DNA of 58,884 nucleotides from Streptomyces sp. DH41 (GCF_029813785.1 NZ_JARVKY010000037.1:1-58884); one strand, 5' to 3'. Counted from the stretch's first letter, positions 17,072-26,189 are shown. The notes: generated by a model from the sequence alone, not told the origin. Numbers and translations are program-made.

Positions 17072-17560
17072 GGAGACCGGATCCGGACGGGCAGGCCGTG
17101 GCCGCCGCCGGCCGTGGCCCCTTCAGCCGCCGGGCGACTGTAATCACCGCCCCCTGAGCACCGCCGCGGCCTCGACGCCCGGCAGCGGCTCGACGCCGAT
17201 CCCCTGGCGACGAGGCTCCCCTCCCCCGGCACGAGGCCCCCTCGCGGCCACCGACGGCGCCGAGGTGGGCGAGGTGGGTACGGACGCGGTGCGGGCCGCC
17301 ACCCTTGGGCCCCGAGCCGCCGAGCCACCGAACCGCTGCGATCACCACCGGGCGCGCCTCCGCAGCCTTCCGTCGCGGCCTCCGAGGCCTTCCGCGATCC
17401 GGCGGAGGGCCACAGCCGGTCGCCGTCCCCACCGGCGCGTGTGGAACAGCCGCCTCCGCCGTCCCGCGCCCCGGAGGCGACCAGGTCCGCCCCGAGGCCC
17501 TGTCCGTCAGGCGGACCTCGGGGGCGGGAGGCACCGGGTGCCGGATACGGTTGGAGCACC
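17072..17560. other. 489-bp gene-free stretch before serB
   Basis: GC-rich sequence with long frames on both strands, but all are Pro/Arg/Ala-rich shadows with no start signal or family pattern. It must contain the serB promoter. No terminator hairpin or repeat that I would defend is visible. Confidence 0.6.
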
Positions 17561-18805
17561 ATGAGCGCTTCGCAGACCTCTGACGTTCCCACGCTTCTCG
17601 TCAAGATCTTCGGCAAGGACCGACCGGGCATCACGGCCGGCCTGTTCGACACCCTCGCCGCCTACTCCGTCGATGTCGTCGACATCGAGCAGGTCGTCAC
17701 CCGTGGCCGAATCGTGTTGTGCGCGCTCGTGACCGAGCCGCCGCAGGGCCTGGAGGGCGATCTGCGGGCCACCGTCCACAGCTGGGCGGAGTCGCTGAAG
17801 CTGCAGGCGGAGATCATCTCCGGCATCGGCGACAACCGGCCGCGCGGTCTCGGCCGCTCCCTGGTCACGGTGCTCGGCCACCCGCTCACCGCTGAGGCGA
17901 CGGCCGCCATAGCGGCCCGGATAGCCGAGTCGGGCAGCAACATCGACCGTATCTTCCGGCTGGCCAAGTACCCGGTGACCGCCGTCGAGTTCGCGGTGTC
18001 CGGCGTGCAGACCGAGCCGTTGCGCACTGCGCTGGCCACCGAGGCCGCGGCGCTCGGTGTGGACGTCGCGGTCGTCGCGGCGGGGCTGCACCGGCGGGCG
18101 CAGCGCCTGGTGGTGATGGACGTGGACTCCACGCTGATCCAGGACGAGGTCATCGAGCTGTTCGCCGCGCACGCCGGGTGTGAGGACAAGGTCGCCGAGG
18201 TGACGGCGGCCGCGATGCGCGGGGAGCTGGACTTCGAGCAGTCGCTGCACGCGCGCGTGGCACTGCTGGAGGGGCTGGACGCCTCGGTGGTGGAGAAGGT
18301 GCGCGGCGAGGTGCGGCTGACACCGGGTGCCCGCACCCTGATCCGTACGCTGAAGCGGCTCGGCTACCAGGTGGGGGTCGTCTCCGGCGGCTTCACGCAG
18401 GTCACCGATGATCTGAAGGAGCGGTTGGGACTGGACTTCGCCCAGGCCAACACGCTGGAGATCATCGACGGCAGGCTGACGGGCCGGGTCACCGGGGAGA
18501 TCGTGGACCGGGCGGGCAAGGCGCGGCTGCTGCGTCGGTTCGCCGCCGAGGCCGGCGTACCGCTGGCGCAGACCGTGGCGATCGGGGACGGGGCCAACGA
18601 TCTGGACATGCTGAACGCGGCCGGGCTCGGGGTCGCCTTCAACGCCAAGCCGGTGGTGCGCGAGGCGGCGCACACGGCGGTGAACGTGCCCTTCCTGGAC
18701 ACGGTGCTGTATCTGCTCGGCATCACCCGTGAGGAGGTCGAGGCGGCGGACACGCTGGACGAGGGTCTCGTCGAGGGCCTCGGACTGCCCATCGACCGGA
18801 TCTGA
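17561..18805 (+). CDS. serB: Phosphoserine phosphatase with N-terminal ACT domains
   Basis: A 414-aa enzyme for the last step of serine synthesis (phosphoserine to serine). Residues about 8-175 contain two ACT-type regulatory domains (LLVKIFGKDRPGITAGLFDTLA...; SLVTVLGHPLTAEATAAIAARI). The HAD catalytic domain follows: motif I DVDSTLIQDEVIE (nucleophile Asp187), motif II in VVSGGFTQV, and motif III/IV K..LL...IGDGANDLDM. This matches the long mycobacterial/Streptomyces SerB2 type, in which serine binding to the ACT domain can give feedback control. ATG at 17561 has TTGGAG upstream. Confidence 0.95.
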   Translation: MSASQTSDVPTLLVKIFGKDRPGITAGLFDTLAAYSVDVVDIEQVVTRGRIVLCALVTEPPQGLEGDLRATVHSWAESLKLQAEIISGIGDNRPRGLGRSLVTVLGHPLTAEATAAIAARIAESGSNIDRIFRLAKYPVTAVEFAVSGVQTEPLRTALATEAAALGVDVAVVAAGLHRRAQRLVVMDVDSTLIQDEVIELFAAHAGCEDKVAEVTAAAMRGELDFEQSLHARVALLEGLDASVVEKVRGEVRLTPGARTLIRTLKRLGYQVGVVSGGFTQVTDDLKERLGLDFAQANTLEIIDGRLTGRVTGEIVDRAGKARLLRRFAAEAGVPLAQTVAIGDGANDLDMLNAAGLGVAFNAKPVVREAAHTAVNVPFLDTVLYLLGITREEVEAADTLDEGLVEGLGLPIDRI

Positions 18806-18889
18806 CCGACCCACCCCACCTGATCCGATCCGGTCCACCCGCCCCACCGGGTCTGCCCCACCCGGCCCAGGCGCCTCCTCCTACGGCCG

Positions 18890-18922
18890 GGGCCCGGACC
18901 GCCTGAGTGCCGGTCCGGGCCC
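18890..18922. terminator. Terminator between serB and the convergent SixA-like gene
   Basis: GGGGCCCGGACC pairs with GGTCCGGGCCCT around an 11-nt loop, giving a stem of at least 10 perfect pairs in the 135-bp convergent gap; it can serve both genes. Confidence 0.75.
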
Positions 18923-18940
18923 TGTCCTGCGGGGATCGGA

Positions 18941-19459
18941 TCAGTCGGTCGGCGCCCAGTAGTCGACCAGGGAGGCCGCGCCCGGCTCCACGTCCTTCCA
19001 GGAGCCCGTGAAGGTCAGGACGGCGAAGGCCGCGGTCGGGAAGCCACGACGGCCCATCCGCTCCCGGACGTCGTCCTCGGCCGAGCCTGCCAGGATCTCG
19101 GCGAGGGCCTCCATGCCCGGGTTGTGGCCGATCACCAGCACGTTCCGCAGGTCGTCGGGGGTCTCGTTGAGCACGGCGATCAGCTCGCCGGGCGAGGCCT
19201 CGTAGATCCGCTCCTCATAGACGGTTTTCGGCCGCTGCGGGAACTCCTGGACGGCGAGCTTCCAGGTCTCGCGGGTCCGGGCCGACGTGGAGCACAGTGC
19301 CTGGTCGATGGGGACGCCGGTATCCGCCAGCCTGCGTCCGGCCTCTGCGGCGTCCTTGCGGCCCCGATCGGCGAGCGGCCGCTCGTGGTCGGTCACCTGT
19401 GGCCAGTCGGCTTTCGCATGCCGGAAAAGGATGATCCTGCGGGGTTCTGCGACGCTCAT
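18941..19459 (-). CDS. SixA-like histidine phosphatase
   Basis: A 172-aa histidine-phosphatase-superfamily protein. The RHAKADWP motif near residues 13-20 holds the phospho-accepting His, STSARTRETW the second Arg, and VIGHNPGMEAL the second catalytic His. SixA removes phosphate from phosphohistidine in signalling proteins; other small members act on metabolites, so the substrate is open. ATG at 19459 is the first in frame. It converges on serB. Confidence 0.92.
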   Translation of the reverse strand: MSVAEPRRIILFRHAKADWPQVTDHERPLADRGRKDAAEAGRRLADTGVPIDQALCSTSARTRETWKLAVQEFPQRPKTVYEERIYEASPGELIAVLNETPDDLRNVLVIGHNPGMEALAEILAGSAEDDVRERMGRRGFPTAAFAVLTFTGSWKDVEPGAASLVDYWAPTD

Positions 19460-19553
19460 GGAATCCAGCTTCGCATGAAACAGGCCACGAGGCGCAGGGA
19501 GTTGACATGCGGATTCACCGCTTTGAGCGCGCCCGGGGACGCCGGTCCCGGCC

Positions 19554-19760
19554 TCAGTGCGCGGTCAGCTGCCGCACCCGCTCCAGGAGGTGGGCGATCC
19601 CGGGGTCACCGGCGGTGGCGTGGGCCTCGGCGGGATTCAGTATCAGCAGGAGCAGCGCGACGAAGGCGAGCACGGGCAGGGCGAGGGCCCACCAGGGCAG
19701 CCGGATCTCGACGCCGCCCCGGGTCGCCTGGGGAGGCCGGGTGTGGATTGGGGCCGACAT
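19554..19760 (-). CDS. Small single-pass membrane protein
   Basis: A 68-aa protein of unknown function. One hydrophobic helix (LPWWALALPVLAFVALLLLIL, about 22-42) is preceded by a Pro/Arg-rich cytoplasmic stretch and followed by a short Ala/His/Arg/Glu tail ending RQLTAH. The ATG at 19760 has GGAGG six bases upstream, which decides it over the longer frame. It may be a Streptomyces-specific envelope component; the neighbours give no functional clue. Confidence 0.72.
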   Translation of the reverse strand: MSAPIHTRPPQATRGGVEIRLPWWALALPVLAFVALLLLILNPAEAHATAGDPGIAHLLERVRQLTAH

Positions 19761-19948
19761 GAGTGCCTCCGCTGGTCTTCGAGCGTCCCTGGTCCGTGCT
19801 CCGCGGCCCGCCTGCCGTACTGCGGGCACATCTCGAAACTACGGAATCCGCGGGCCCCGACCCATCCGGAAGTCCACCCACTTGACCCTGACCCTCGCCC
19901 CCTAGGGGATGGGAGGTTAACCCCACCCTCCGGCGGACGAGGACGGGA

Positions 19949-20065
19949 TCACGGTGAGGCGATCGTCGCGACGATGCCGATGATCACGAAGATCGCGAGG
20001 AAGCCGCCGAAGACGTACAGCATCTTCTTCTGGCCGTGCTGGGGATTCGGGTCGAGGACTGGCAT
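19949..20065 (-). CDS. SGM_5486 family transporter-associated micro-protein
   Basis: A 38-aa protein (MPVLDPNPQHGQKKMLYVFG..., ending IVATIASP) with a single membrane helix from about residue 15 to 37. The conserved N-terminal DPNPQHGQKK followed by one helix is the pattern I recall for the SGM_5486 transporter-associated family, a Streptomyces micro-protein found next to an MFS transporter, as here (77 bp downstream of it, same strand). ATG at 20065. It is too short for most gene finders. Confidence 0.8.
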   Translation of the reverse strand: MPVLDPNPQHGQKKMLYVFGGFLAIFVIIGIVATIASP

Positions 20066-20142
20066 ACGGCAAGTCTCGCATCCGTCTCGCCCACCGGAGC
20101 GGGCGGGCCGCACCCCGGAGGGCGGACCGGCCGCTGACGGGT

Positions 20143-21558
20143 TCAGCGGGCCGCCTCCTCCTCCACTGTGCGGTCGCGTCCCGCCAGGAAGCCCACCACC
20201 ATCTGCGGCACCATCAGGGCACTCATCAGCGCGATCGGCATGCCCCAGCCGCCGCTGTGCTGGTAGAGCACGCCCACCAGCAGCGGCCCCGGGATGGAGA
20301 TCAGGTAGCCGGTGCTCTGCGCGAAGGCGGACAGCTGGGCGACGCCCGCGCCCGTCCTGGCCCGCATCCCGACCATGGTCAGCGCGAGCGGGAAGGCGCA
20401 GTTGGAGACGCCGAGCAGCAGGGCCCAGGCCCAGGCGCCGCCGGCCGGGGCGAAGTACAGGCCGGCGTATCCGGCGAGTCCGCACACGCCCAGTACGAGC
20501 ACGATCGGCCCCTGGTGGGGCAGGCGGGTGGCCACCCGCGGGATGACGAAGGCGAGCGGCACGCCCATCACCATGATGACGGCGAGCAGGAGGCCGGCGG
20601 TGCCGGCGGACACACCCGCGTCCCGGAAGATCTGCGCCATCCAGCCCATCGTGATGTAGGCCGCGGTGGCCTGGAGGCCGAAGAAGACGGCGAGGGCCCA
20701 GGCCGTACGGCTGCGGGTGATCCGCAGCGGGGGCTGCTCGGCGGGCTGTGCCGCCGGCCGGTCCGCACGGCGCGCGGCCGCGGGCCCCGAGGCACCCTCG
20801 GCGCCCTCGGCGCCCTTGTCGGCGTCCTTGGAGGCGTCCCGGGCGGGCGAGGGCTCGGACGGTGCCTTCCGGTCGCGCACGAAGGGGATCCACGGCAGGA
20901 CGGCGGCCGCCGCCAGGACGGCCCACACCGCGAGGCCGGGCTGCCAGTCCCCGCCCAGCGCGTTCGTCATGGGCACGGTCGCCGCGGCGGCGATCGAGGT
21001 GCCGAAGGCGAGGGCCATGGAGTACAGGCCCGTCATGGAACCGACCCGGTCGGGGAAGAAGCGCTTGACGATGACCGGCATCAGGACGTTGCTGACCGCG
21101 ATGCCCATCAGCGCGAGGGCGGTGGCGGCCAGGAAGCCTGCCGTGCCGCCGGCGTACGGGCGTATGAGCAGGCCGGCGGTGATGGCGACCATGCCCGCGC
21201 AGACCACCGCGCCGGGTCCGAAGCGGCGGGCCAGCCGCGGGGCGGTGACCCCGAAGACGGCGAAGCACAGCGGGGGCACGGAGGTGAGCAGTCCGGCCAC
21301 GCTGCCGCTCATGCCGAGCCCGTCGCGGACCTCTTCCAGGAGCGCGCCCAGGCTCGTGATGGCGGGGCGCAGGTTGACGGCGGCCAGGACGATGCCGAGG
21401 ACGAGCAGGCGGGTCGTCCACGTCGTCCACGCGCGCGTGCCGGGCGGTCCGGGCGTCCTGCCGGGTACTCGGGCATCACGTTCGGCCGCCTCGCGGCCGA
21501 GGGGCGCGGACTTCGAGGTCTCCGTCCGGGTCTCCGTCCGGGTTTCGTCACTAGCCAT
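20143..21558 (-). CDS. MFS transporter, CynX/NimT type
   Basis: A 471-aa membrane protein with 12 predicted helices and a charged central loop (about 230-280, rich in Ala, Glu, Asp). LVLGIVLAAVNLRPAITSLGALLEEVRDGLGMS at the first helix is typical of the CynX/NimT group (cyanate or 2-nitroimidazole transporters by name; actual substrates vary). The start is ambiguous: ATG at 21558 is used, but in-frame ATGs at 21567 and 21570 sit within a palindrome. It is divergent from a GntR regulator only 95 bp away, which probably controls it. Confidence 0.9.
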   Translation of the reverse strand: MASDETRTETRTETSKSAPLGREAAERDARVPGRTPGPPGTRAWTTWTTRLLVLGIVLAAVNLRPAITSLGALLEEVRDGLGMSGSVAGLLTSVPPLCFAVFGVTAPRLARRFGPGAVVCAGMVAITAGLLIRPYAGGTAGFLAATALALMGIAVSNVLMPVIVKRFFPDRVGSMTGLYSMALAFGTSIAAAATVPMTNALGGDWQPGLAVWAVLAAAAVLPWIPFVRDRKAPSEPSPARDASKDADKGAEGAEGASGPAAARRADRPAAQPAEQPPLRITRSRTAWALAVFFGLQATAAYITMGWMAQIFRDAGVSAGTAGLLLAVIMVMGVPLAFVIPRVATRLPHQGPIVLVLGVCGLAGYAGLYFAPAGGAWAWALLLGVSNCAFPLALTMVGMRARTGAGVAQLSAFAQSTGYLISIPGPLLVGVLYQHSGGWGMPIALMSALMVPQMVVGFLAGRDRTVEEEAAR

Positions 21559-21562
21559 GAGA

Positions 21563-21586
21563 CCCATCATAGAATCATGGGATGAT
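21563..21586. promoter_or_regulatory. Palindromic candidate operator between MFS and GntR genes
   Basis: ATCATGGGATGAT (21574-21586) is a perfect inverted repeat with a 3-bp spacer, overlapping the wider imperfect palindrome CCCAT...ATGGG (21563-21581). It lies at the transporter start and 68 bp before the regulator start, where GntR repressors commonly bind their own divergent promoters. The binding is inferred. Confidence 0.4.
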
Positions 21587-21653
21587 TGGTTGTCCATCCC
21601 GGCGTTCGTCCGGTGGCTGTCCGCCGCCGGGACCCCGCGTGCGAAGGTGAGCC

Positions 21654-22346
21654 ATGCCCCTGAGCCATCCCCGTCGTTCGGCGCTGTCCGAGCAGGTCAT
21701 CGCGGCACTGCGCCAGCAGATCGCCTCGGGCGAGTGGCCGGTCGGCTCCCGCATCCCGACGGAGCCCGAACTGGTCGAACAGCTCGGTGTCGCCCGGAAC
21801 ACGGTCCGTGAGGCGGTCCGGGCGCTGGCCCACAACGGTCTGCTGGACATCCGTCAGGGCTCCGGCACGTACGTCGTGGCGACCAGCGAGCTGGCGGGCG
21901 TGATGCAGCGCCGCTTCGCCGACGCCGACCCCCGGCACATCGCCGAGCTGCGTTCCACGCTGGAGTCGGCCGCCGCCCGGCTCGCCGCCGAGCGGCGTAC
22001 GGAGAAGGACCTCAAGCAGCTCGACGCGCTGCTGGTGCGCCGCGAGGAGGCCTGGGAGTCGGGCGCCACGGAGGCGTTCGTGACGGCGGACGCCACCTTC
22101 CACCTGGCCGTCGTGGCCGCCTCGCACAACGACGTGATGACCGCGATGTACGCGGATCTGGGTGAGGTGATGCGGGACTGGCTGCGCGTGGACGTCGGCA
22201 GCGAGCTCACTCCGGAGTCGCACATGGACCACACACGGCTGGTGGACGCGATCCGCGCGGGGGACGCGGTGACGGCCGCCCAGGAGGCGGCCGGCTATCC
22301 GTTCCTGTGCCGCCCCGGCCGGATCAGCGCGCCCGCCGGTGGCTGA
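21654..22346 (+). CDS. GntR/FadR-family transcriptional regulator
   Basis: A 230-aa regulator. The N-terminal winged helix (about 8-75) reads SEQVIAALRQQIASGEWPVGSRIPTEPELVEQLGVARNTVREAVRALAHNGLLDIRQGSGTYV, a textbook GntR domain. The C-terminal all-helical FCD domain (about 90-215) has the metal-binding style residues DATFHLAVVAASHN and HMDHTRLVDAI. The effector is probably a small carboxylate, which is a family trend. It is divergent from the MFS gene. Its 3' end overlaps the convergent secreted-protein gene by 23 nt. Confidence 0.93.
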   Translation: MPLSHPRRSALSEQVIAALRQQIASGEWPVGSRIPTEPELVEQLGVARNTVREAVRALAHNGLLDIRQGSGTYVVATSELAGVMQRRFADADPRHIAELRSTLESAAARLAAERRTEKDLKQLDALLVRREEAWESGATEAFVTADATFHLAVVAASHNDVMTAMYADLGEVMRDWLRVDVGSELTPESHMDHTRLVDAIRAGDAVTAAQEAAGYPFLCRPGRISAPAGG

Positions 22347-22692
22347 CCCACGCCGCCCGGACCTCCTTCCAGCACCGTCCGTCCAGACGTACGGTCTGCG
22401 CGGGCCCGGCCGAAACGGCCGAACCGTCGCTGTCGAGGTCCCACCAGCGGACGCACTCGATGTGCAGCCGCACCTGGTCGGCCCCCGGGTACGGGTTGTG
22501 GCAGTAGGCGGTCACCCGGGAGCCGTCGACGCGGACCCTGCACTCGGCGCCGAACGGCTCCTGAGACGCGGAGTCCTGGGCGTCCCCCGTGTCCCCGGCG
22601 GGCACGCGCGCGTGGGACACCGCCTGGGACGGCAGGATCAGCACACAGGCGAGGGCGGCGGTCACTGAGGCCAGGCGGGAGAGCAGACGCAC
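22324..22692 (-). CDS. Secreted Cys-rich protein
   Basis: A 122-aa exported protein. GTG at 22692 with GAGGGGG upstream gives a short signal peptide (VRLLSRLASVTAALACVLILPSQAVSHA). The mature part has Cys in AECRV, AYCHN, IECVRWW and GRCWKE, four residues that could form two disulfides. The pattern around VTAYCHNPYPGADQVRLHIECVRWWD suggests a small beta-rich domain. I do not recognise a named family. It overlaps the convergent GntR gene end by 23 nt. Confidence 0.8.
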   Translation of the reverse strand: MRLLSRLASVTAALACVLILPSQAVSHARVPAGDTGDAQDSASQEPFGAECRVRVDGSRVTAYCHNPYPGADQVRLHIECVRWWDLDSDGSAVSAGPAQTVRLDGRCWKEVRAAWVSHRRAR

Positions 22693-22814
22693 AGGGGACC
22701 CCCTCGGCCGTGCGGGGAACTGGGGAGGCAAAGCGCGTGGTGAACCCGTACCCCAGCGTGTGACACCGGCCGCCCCACCGCCCGGCCGACTGAGCCGAAC
22801 GGGTGACATGCCAA

Positions 22815-22843
22815 GGGCCCGCACCCGTGAAGGACGCGGGCCC
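22815..22843 (-). terminator. Terminator of the fabG-fabI operon
   Basis: GGGCCCGC (22815-22822) and GCGGGCCC (22836-22843) form an 8-bp perfect stem 16 bp beyond the fabI stop. Confidence 0.7.
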
Positions 22844-22858
22844 CGGAGTGGCGGCCGG

Positions 22859-23626
22859 TCAGGCGCCGACGGCGTGCAGACCGCCGTCGACGTGGACGAT
22901 CTCGCCCGTGGTCTTCGGGAACCAGTCGCTCAGCAGCGCGACGACGCCGCGGCCGGCCGGCTCCGGGTCCTTCAGGTCCCACTCCAGCGGGGCGCGGTTG
23001 TCCCACACGGAGGCCAGCTCGGCGAAGCCCGGGATGGACTTGGCGGCCATGGAACCGATCGGGCCCGCGGAGATCAGGTTGCAGCGGATGTTCTGCTTGC
23101 CCAGGTCACGCGCCATGTAGCGGCTGGTGGCCTCCAGGGCGGCCTTGGCCGGGCCCATCCAGTCGTACTGCGGCCAGGCGTACTGCGCGTCGAAGGTGAG
23201 GCCGACGACCGAGCCGCCGTTCTGCATCAGCGGCAGGCAGGCCATGGTCAGCGACTTCAGGGAGTACGCCGAGACGTGCATGGCGGTGGCGACCGACTCG
23301 AACGGCGTGTTCAGGAAGTTGCCGCCGAGCGCGTCCTGCGGCGCGAAGCCGATGGAGTGGACGACGCCGTCGAGGCCGCCCAGCTCCTCGCCGACGATGT
23401 CGGCCAGGCGACCGAGGTGCTCGTCGTTGGTGACGTCGAGCTCGATGACCTTGGTGGGCTTGGGCAGCTTCTTGGCGATGCGCTCGGTCAGCGTGGGCCG
23501 CGGGAACGCGGTCAGGATGATCTCGGCACCCTGCTCCTGGGCCAGCTTGGCGGTGTGGAAGGCGATGGAGGACTCCATCAGCACACCGGTGATCAGGACG
23601 CGCTTGCCCTCGAGAATTCCGCTCAT
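22859..23626 (-). CDS. fabI: Enoyl-[acyl-carrier-protein] reductase (NADH), FabI/InhA
   Basis: A 255-aa enzyme that reduces trans-2-enoyl-ACP in the last step of each fatty acid elongation round. It is a divergent SDR: the glycine motif is GVLMESSIAFHTAKLAQEQGAE, and the catalytic pair is Tyr..Lys in YDWMGPAKAALEA, as in InhA. SAGPIGSMAAKSI is the substrate loop. It lies 5 bp downstream of fabG and is co-transcribed with it. This pairing supplies the beta-keto and enoyl reductases together. FabI/InhA is the target of isoniazid-adduct and triclosan. Confidence 0.95.
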   Translation of the reverse strand: MSGILEGKRVLITGVLMESSIAFHTAKLAQEQGAEIILTAFPRPTLTERIAKKLPKPTKVIELDVTNDEHLGRLADIVGEELGGLDGVVHSIGFAPQDALGGNFLNTPFESVATAMHVSAYSLKSLTMACLPLMQNGGSVVGLTFDAQYAWPQYDWMGPAKAALEATSRYMARDLGKQNIRCNLISAGPIGSMAAKSIPGFAELASVWDNRAPLEWDLKDPEPAGRGVVALLSDWFPKTTGEIVHVDGGLHAVGA

Positions 23627-23631
23627 GGTGA

Positions 23632-24351
23632 TCAGTGACCCATTCCCAGTCCGCCGTCAACGGGGATGACGGCTCCAGTGATGTACGAGGCGTCGTCCGA
23701 GGCGAGGAACCGCACCGTCGCGGCGATCTCCTCCGCCTGCGCGTACCGGCCGAGCGGCACCTGCGCGAGGATCTTCGTCTGCTGCTCCTCGGTGAGCTCC
23801 CGCGTCATGTCGGTGTCGACGAAGCCGGGCGCGACGACGTTGAAGGTGAGGTTGCGCGAGCCCAGCTCCCGGGCGAGGGAACGCGCGAAGCCGACCAGGC
23901 CCGCCTTGGAGGCGGCGTAGTTGGCCTGCCCCGCGGAGCCGAGCAGCCCGACGACCGACGAGATGAGCACGACACGGCCCTTCTTGGCCCGCAGCATGCC
24001 GCGGTTGGCGCGCTTGACGACGCGGAAGGTGCCGGTGAGGTTGGTGTCGACGACCGAGGTGAAGTCCTCCTCGGACATGCGCATCAGGAGCTGGTCCTTG
24101 TTGACGCCCGCGTTGGCGACCAGGACCTCGACGGGACCGTGTGCTTCCTCGATCTCCTTGTAGGCCTGCTCCACCTGCTCGCTGTCGGTGATGTCGCACC
24201 TGACGGCCAGGCAGCCCAGCTCCGTCAGGGCGGCGGGCGGCTCACCCGAGCGGTACGTGATCGCGACCTTGTCGCCGGCGTCGGCGAAGGCGCGGGCGAT
24301 GGCGAGGCCGATGCCCCGGTTGCCTCCGGTGACGAGAACCGAGCGGCTCAA
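23632..24351 (-). CDS. fabG: 3-oxoacyl-[acyl-carrier-protein] reductase
   Basis: A 239-aa NADPH-dependent ketoreductase of fatty acid synthesis. It has the TGGNRGIGLAIA cofactor motif, NAGVN, the catalytic Ser (ISSVVGLLGSAGQ) and YAASKAGL, and the C-terminal YITGAVIPVDGGLGMGH. The start is a TTG at 24351, preceded by GAAAGGGTGA; no better start exists before the cofactor motif. It is the first gene of the fabG-fabI operon. The rest of the fab genes (fabD-H-acp-F) are not in this window. Confidence 0.95.
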   Translation of the reverse strand: MSRSVLVTGGNRGIGLAIARAFADAGDKVAITYRSGEPPAALTELGCLAVRCDITDSEQVEQAYKEIEEAHGPVEVLVANAGVNKDQLLMRMSEEDFTSVVDTNLTGTFRVVKRANRGMLRAKKGRVVLISSVVGLLGSAGQANYAASKAGLVGFARSLARELGSRNLTFNVVAPGFVDTDMTRELTEEQQTKILAQVPLGRYAQAEEIAATVRFLASDDASYITGAVIPVDGGLGMGH

Positions 24352-24665
24352 CGGATCACCCTTTCAATAGCGGTCTGGTAGCCGCCCGAACACCCGGTTG
24401 ACGGGCGGCGATGACAGGCGGCTTCCTCGAAAACCTATCGGTCCCCACCCGTCCGCAAAGACTCGGGCACCCACAGTGGCTTACGGGGCTGGCTGTCGGG
24501 TCCCTACAGAAAAGGCCCGGGCGCCGGCCCTCCGGCACGGCCGACACCGCTGCCGCGCGTACTGTCCGGCCTGACGCGAATCCATTGGCAGGTCCCGGCG
24601 CCGGCACCCCATGATTCACTGCGGGACGAGCACGTCTCGCTCACCATGACTCAGGGAGGCAGTTC
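24352..24665. other. 314-bp divergent promoter region between fabG and tldD
   Basis: No gene is visible. The segment must hold promoters for the fabG-fabI operon (leftward) and tldD (rightward). There is a GC-rich hairpin-prone stretch near 24510-24545 (GGGCGCCGGCCCTCCGGC), but no hexamers or operators that I would assign. The tldD ribosome site GGGAGGC lies at its right end. Confidence 0.6.
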
Positions 24666-26189
24666 GTGGCCCACGAGGTCGATCAGTCATTCCTAGCACT
24701 CCCCCTACGAGCCCTCGCCGACGCCGCGCTCGCACGCGCGCGGGCGCTCGGCGCGGAGCACGCGGACTTCCGGCTGGAGCGGGTGCGCGACGCCTCCTGG
24801 CGGCTGCGGGACGCCAAGCCCGCCGGGTCCTCGGACTCCACCGACCTCGGGTACGCGGTACGGGTGGTGCACGGCGGCACCTGGGGCTTCGCGTCCGGTG
24901 TGGACCTCACCATGGACGCCGCCGCCAAGGTGGCGTCCCAGGCGGTGGCGATGGCGAAGCTGTCCGCGCAGGTGATCAAGGCGGCGGGGTCCGACGAGCG
25001 CGTGGAGCTGGCCGACGAGCCCGTGCACGCCGACCGGACGTGGATCTCGTCGTACGAGGTCGATCCCTTCACCGTGCCCGACGCGGAGAAGTCGGCCCTG
25101 CTGGCCGACTGGAGCGCGCGGCTGCTGGCGGCCCGCGGGGTCGACCACGTCGACGCCTCGCTGCTCACCGTGCACGAGAACAAGTTCTACGCCGACACCG
25201 CCGGGACGGTGACCACACAGCAGCGGGTGCGGCTGCATCCGGTGCTCACCGCCGTGTCGGTGGACGACTCCAGCGGCGAGTTCGACTCCATGCGCACCCT
25301 CGCGCCGCCCGCCGGGCGCGGCTGGGAGTACCTGACCGGCACCGGCTGGGACTGGGACGCCGAGCTGGCCGGGATCCCGGAACTGCTGGCCGAGAAGATG
25401 CGGGCGCCGAGCGTCGAGGCGGGCCTGTACGACCTGGTCGTCGACCCGTCGAACCTGTGGCTGACCATCCACGAGTCCATCGGCCACGCCACCGAGCTGG
25501 ACCGCGCCCTCGGTTACGAGGCCGCCTACGCCGGCACCTCCTTCGCCACCTTCGACCAGCTCGGCAAGCTGCGCTACGGCTCCGAGCTGATGAACGTCAC
25601 CGGCGACCGCACCGCCGAGCACGGCCTGGCGACCATCGGGTACGACGACGAGGGCGTCGAGGGACAGTCCTGGGACCTGGTGAAGGACGGCACGCTGGTG
25701 GGGTACCAGCTGGACCGGCGGATCGCGAGGCTCACCGGGTTCGAGCGGTCCAACGGATGCGCCTACGCCGACTCCCCCGCCCATGTGCCCGTGCAGCGCA
25801 TGGCCAACGTGTCGCTGCGACCGGATCCCGGCGGGCTGTCCACCGAGGACCTGATCGGGGGCGTGGAGCGCGGGATCTACGTCGTCGGTGACCGGTCCTG
25901 GTCCATCGACATGCAGCGCTACAACTTCCAGTTCACCGGGCAGCGGTTCTTCCGCATCGAGAAAGGGCGGCTCGCCGGTCAGCTGCGGGACGTGGCCTAC
26001 CAGGCGACGACCACCGACTTCTGGGGGTCCATGGCGGCCGTCGGCGGCCCGCAGACGTACGTCCTGGGCGGCGCCTTCAACTGCGGCAAGGCCCAGCCGG
26101 GGCAGGTCGCGGCCGTGTCGCACGGCTGCCCGTCCGCCCTCTTCAAGGGAGTCAACATACTGAACACCACCCAGGAGGCGGGCCGATGA
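24666..26189 (+). CDS. tldD: TldD metalloprotease subunit
   Basis: A 507-aa zinc protease subunit. The TldD motif HESIGH (HExxxH) is at residues 269-274 in TIHESIGHATELDRALGYEAAYAG. The C-terminal GGAFNCGKAQPGQ...SHGCPSALF holds the Cys-rich part. TldD and TldE form a heterodimer that cleaves unfolded or extended peptides; E. coli TldDE matures microcin B17. GTG at 24666 with GGGAGGC upstream. It ends NTTQEAGR, a peptide that is repeated in the mini-ORFs that follow. Confidence 0.94.
   Translation: MAHEVDQSFLALPLRALADAALARARALGAEHADFRLERVRDASWRLRDAKPAGSSDSTDLGYAVRVVHGGTWGFASGVDLTMDAAAKVASQAVAMAKLSAQVIKAAGSDERVELADEPVHADRTWISSYEVDPFTVPDAEKSALLADWSARLLAARGVDHVDASLLTVHENKFYADTAGTVTTQQRVRLHPVLTAVSVDDSSGEFDSMRTLAPPAGRGWEYLTGTGWDWDAELAGIPELLAEKMRAPSVEAGLYDLVVDPSNLWLTIHESIGHATELDRALGYEAAYAGTSFATFDQLGKLRYGSELMNVTGDRTAEHGLATIGYDDEGVEGQSWDLVKDGTLVGYQLDRRIARLTGFERSNGCAYADSPAHVPVQRMANVSLRPDPGGLSTEDLIGGVERGIYVVGDRSWSIDMQRYNFQFTGQRFFRIEKGRLAGQLRDVAYQATTTDFWGSMAAVGGPQTYVLGGAFNCGKAQPGQVAAVSHGCPSALFKGVNILNTTQEAGR

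Noticed and set aside
17072..17560. A small gene in the gap before serB
   Set aside because: All frames are Pro/Arg-rich on both strands, without a ribosome site or family pattern.
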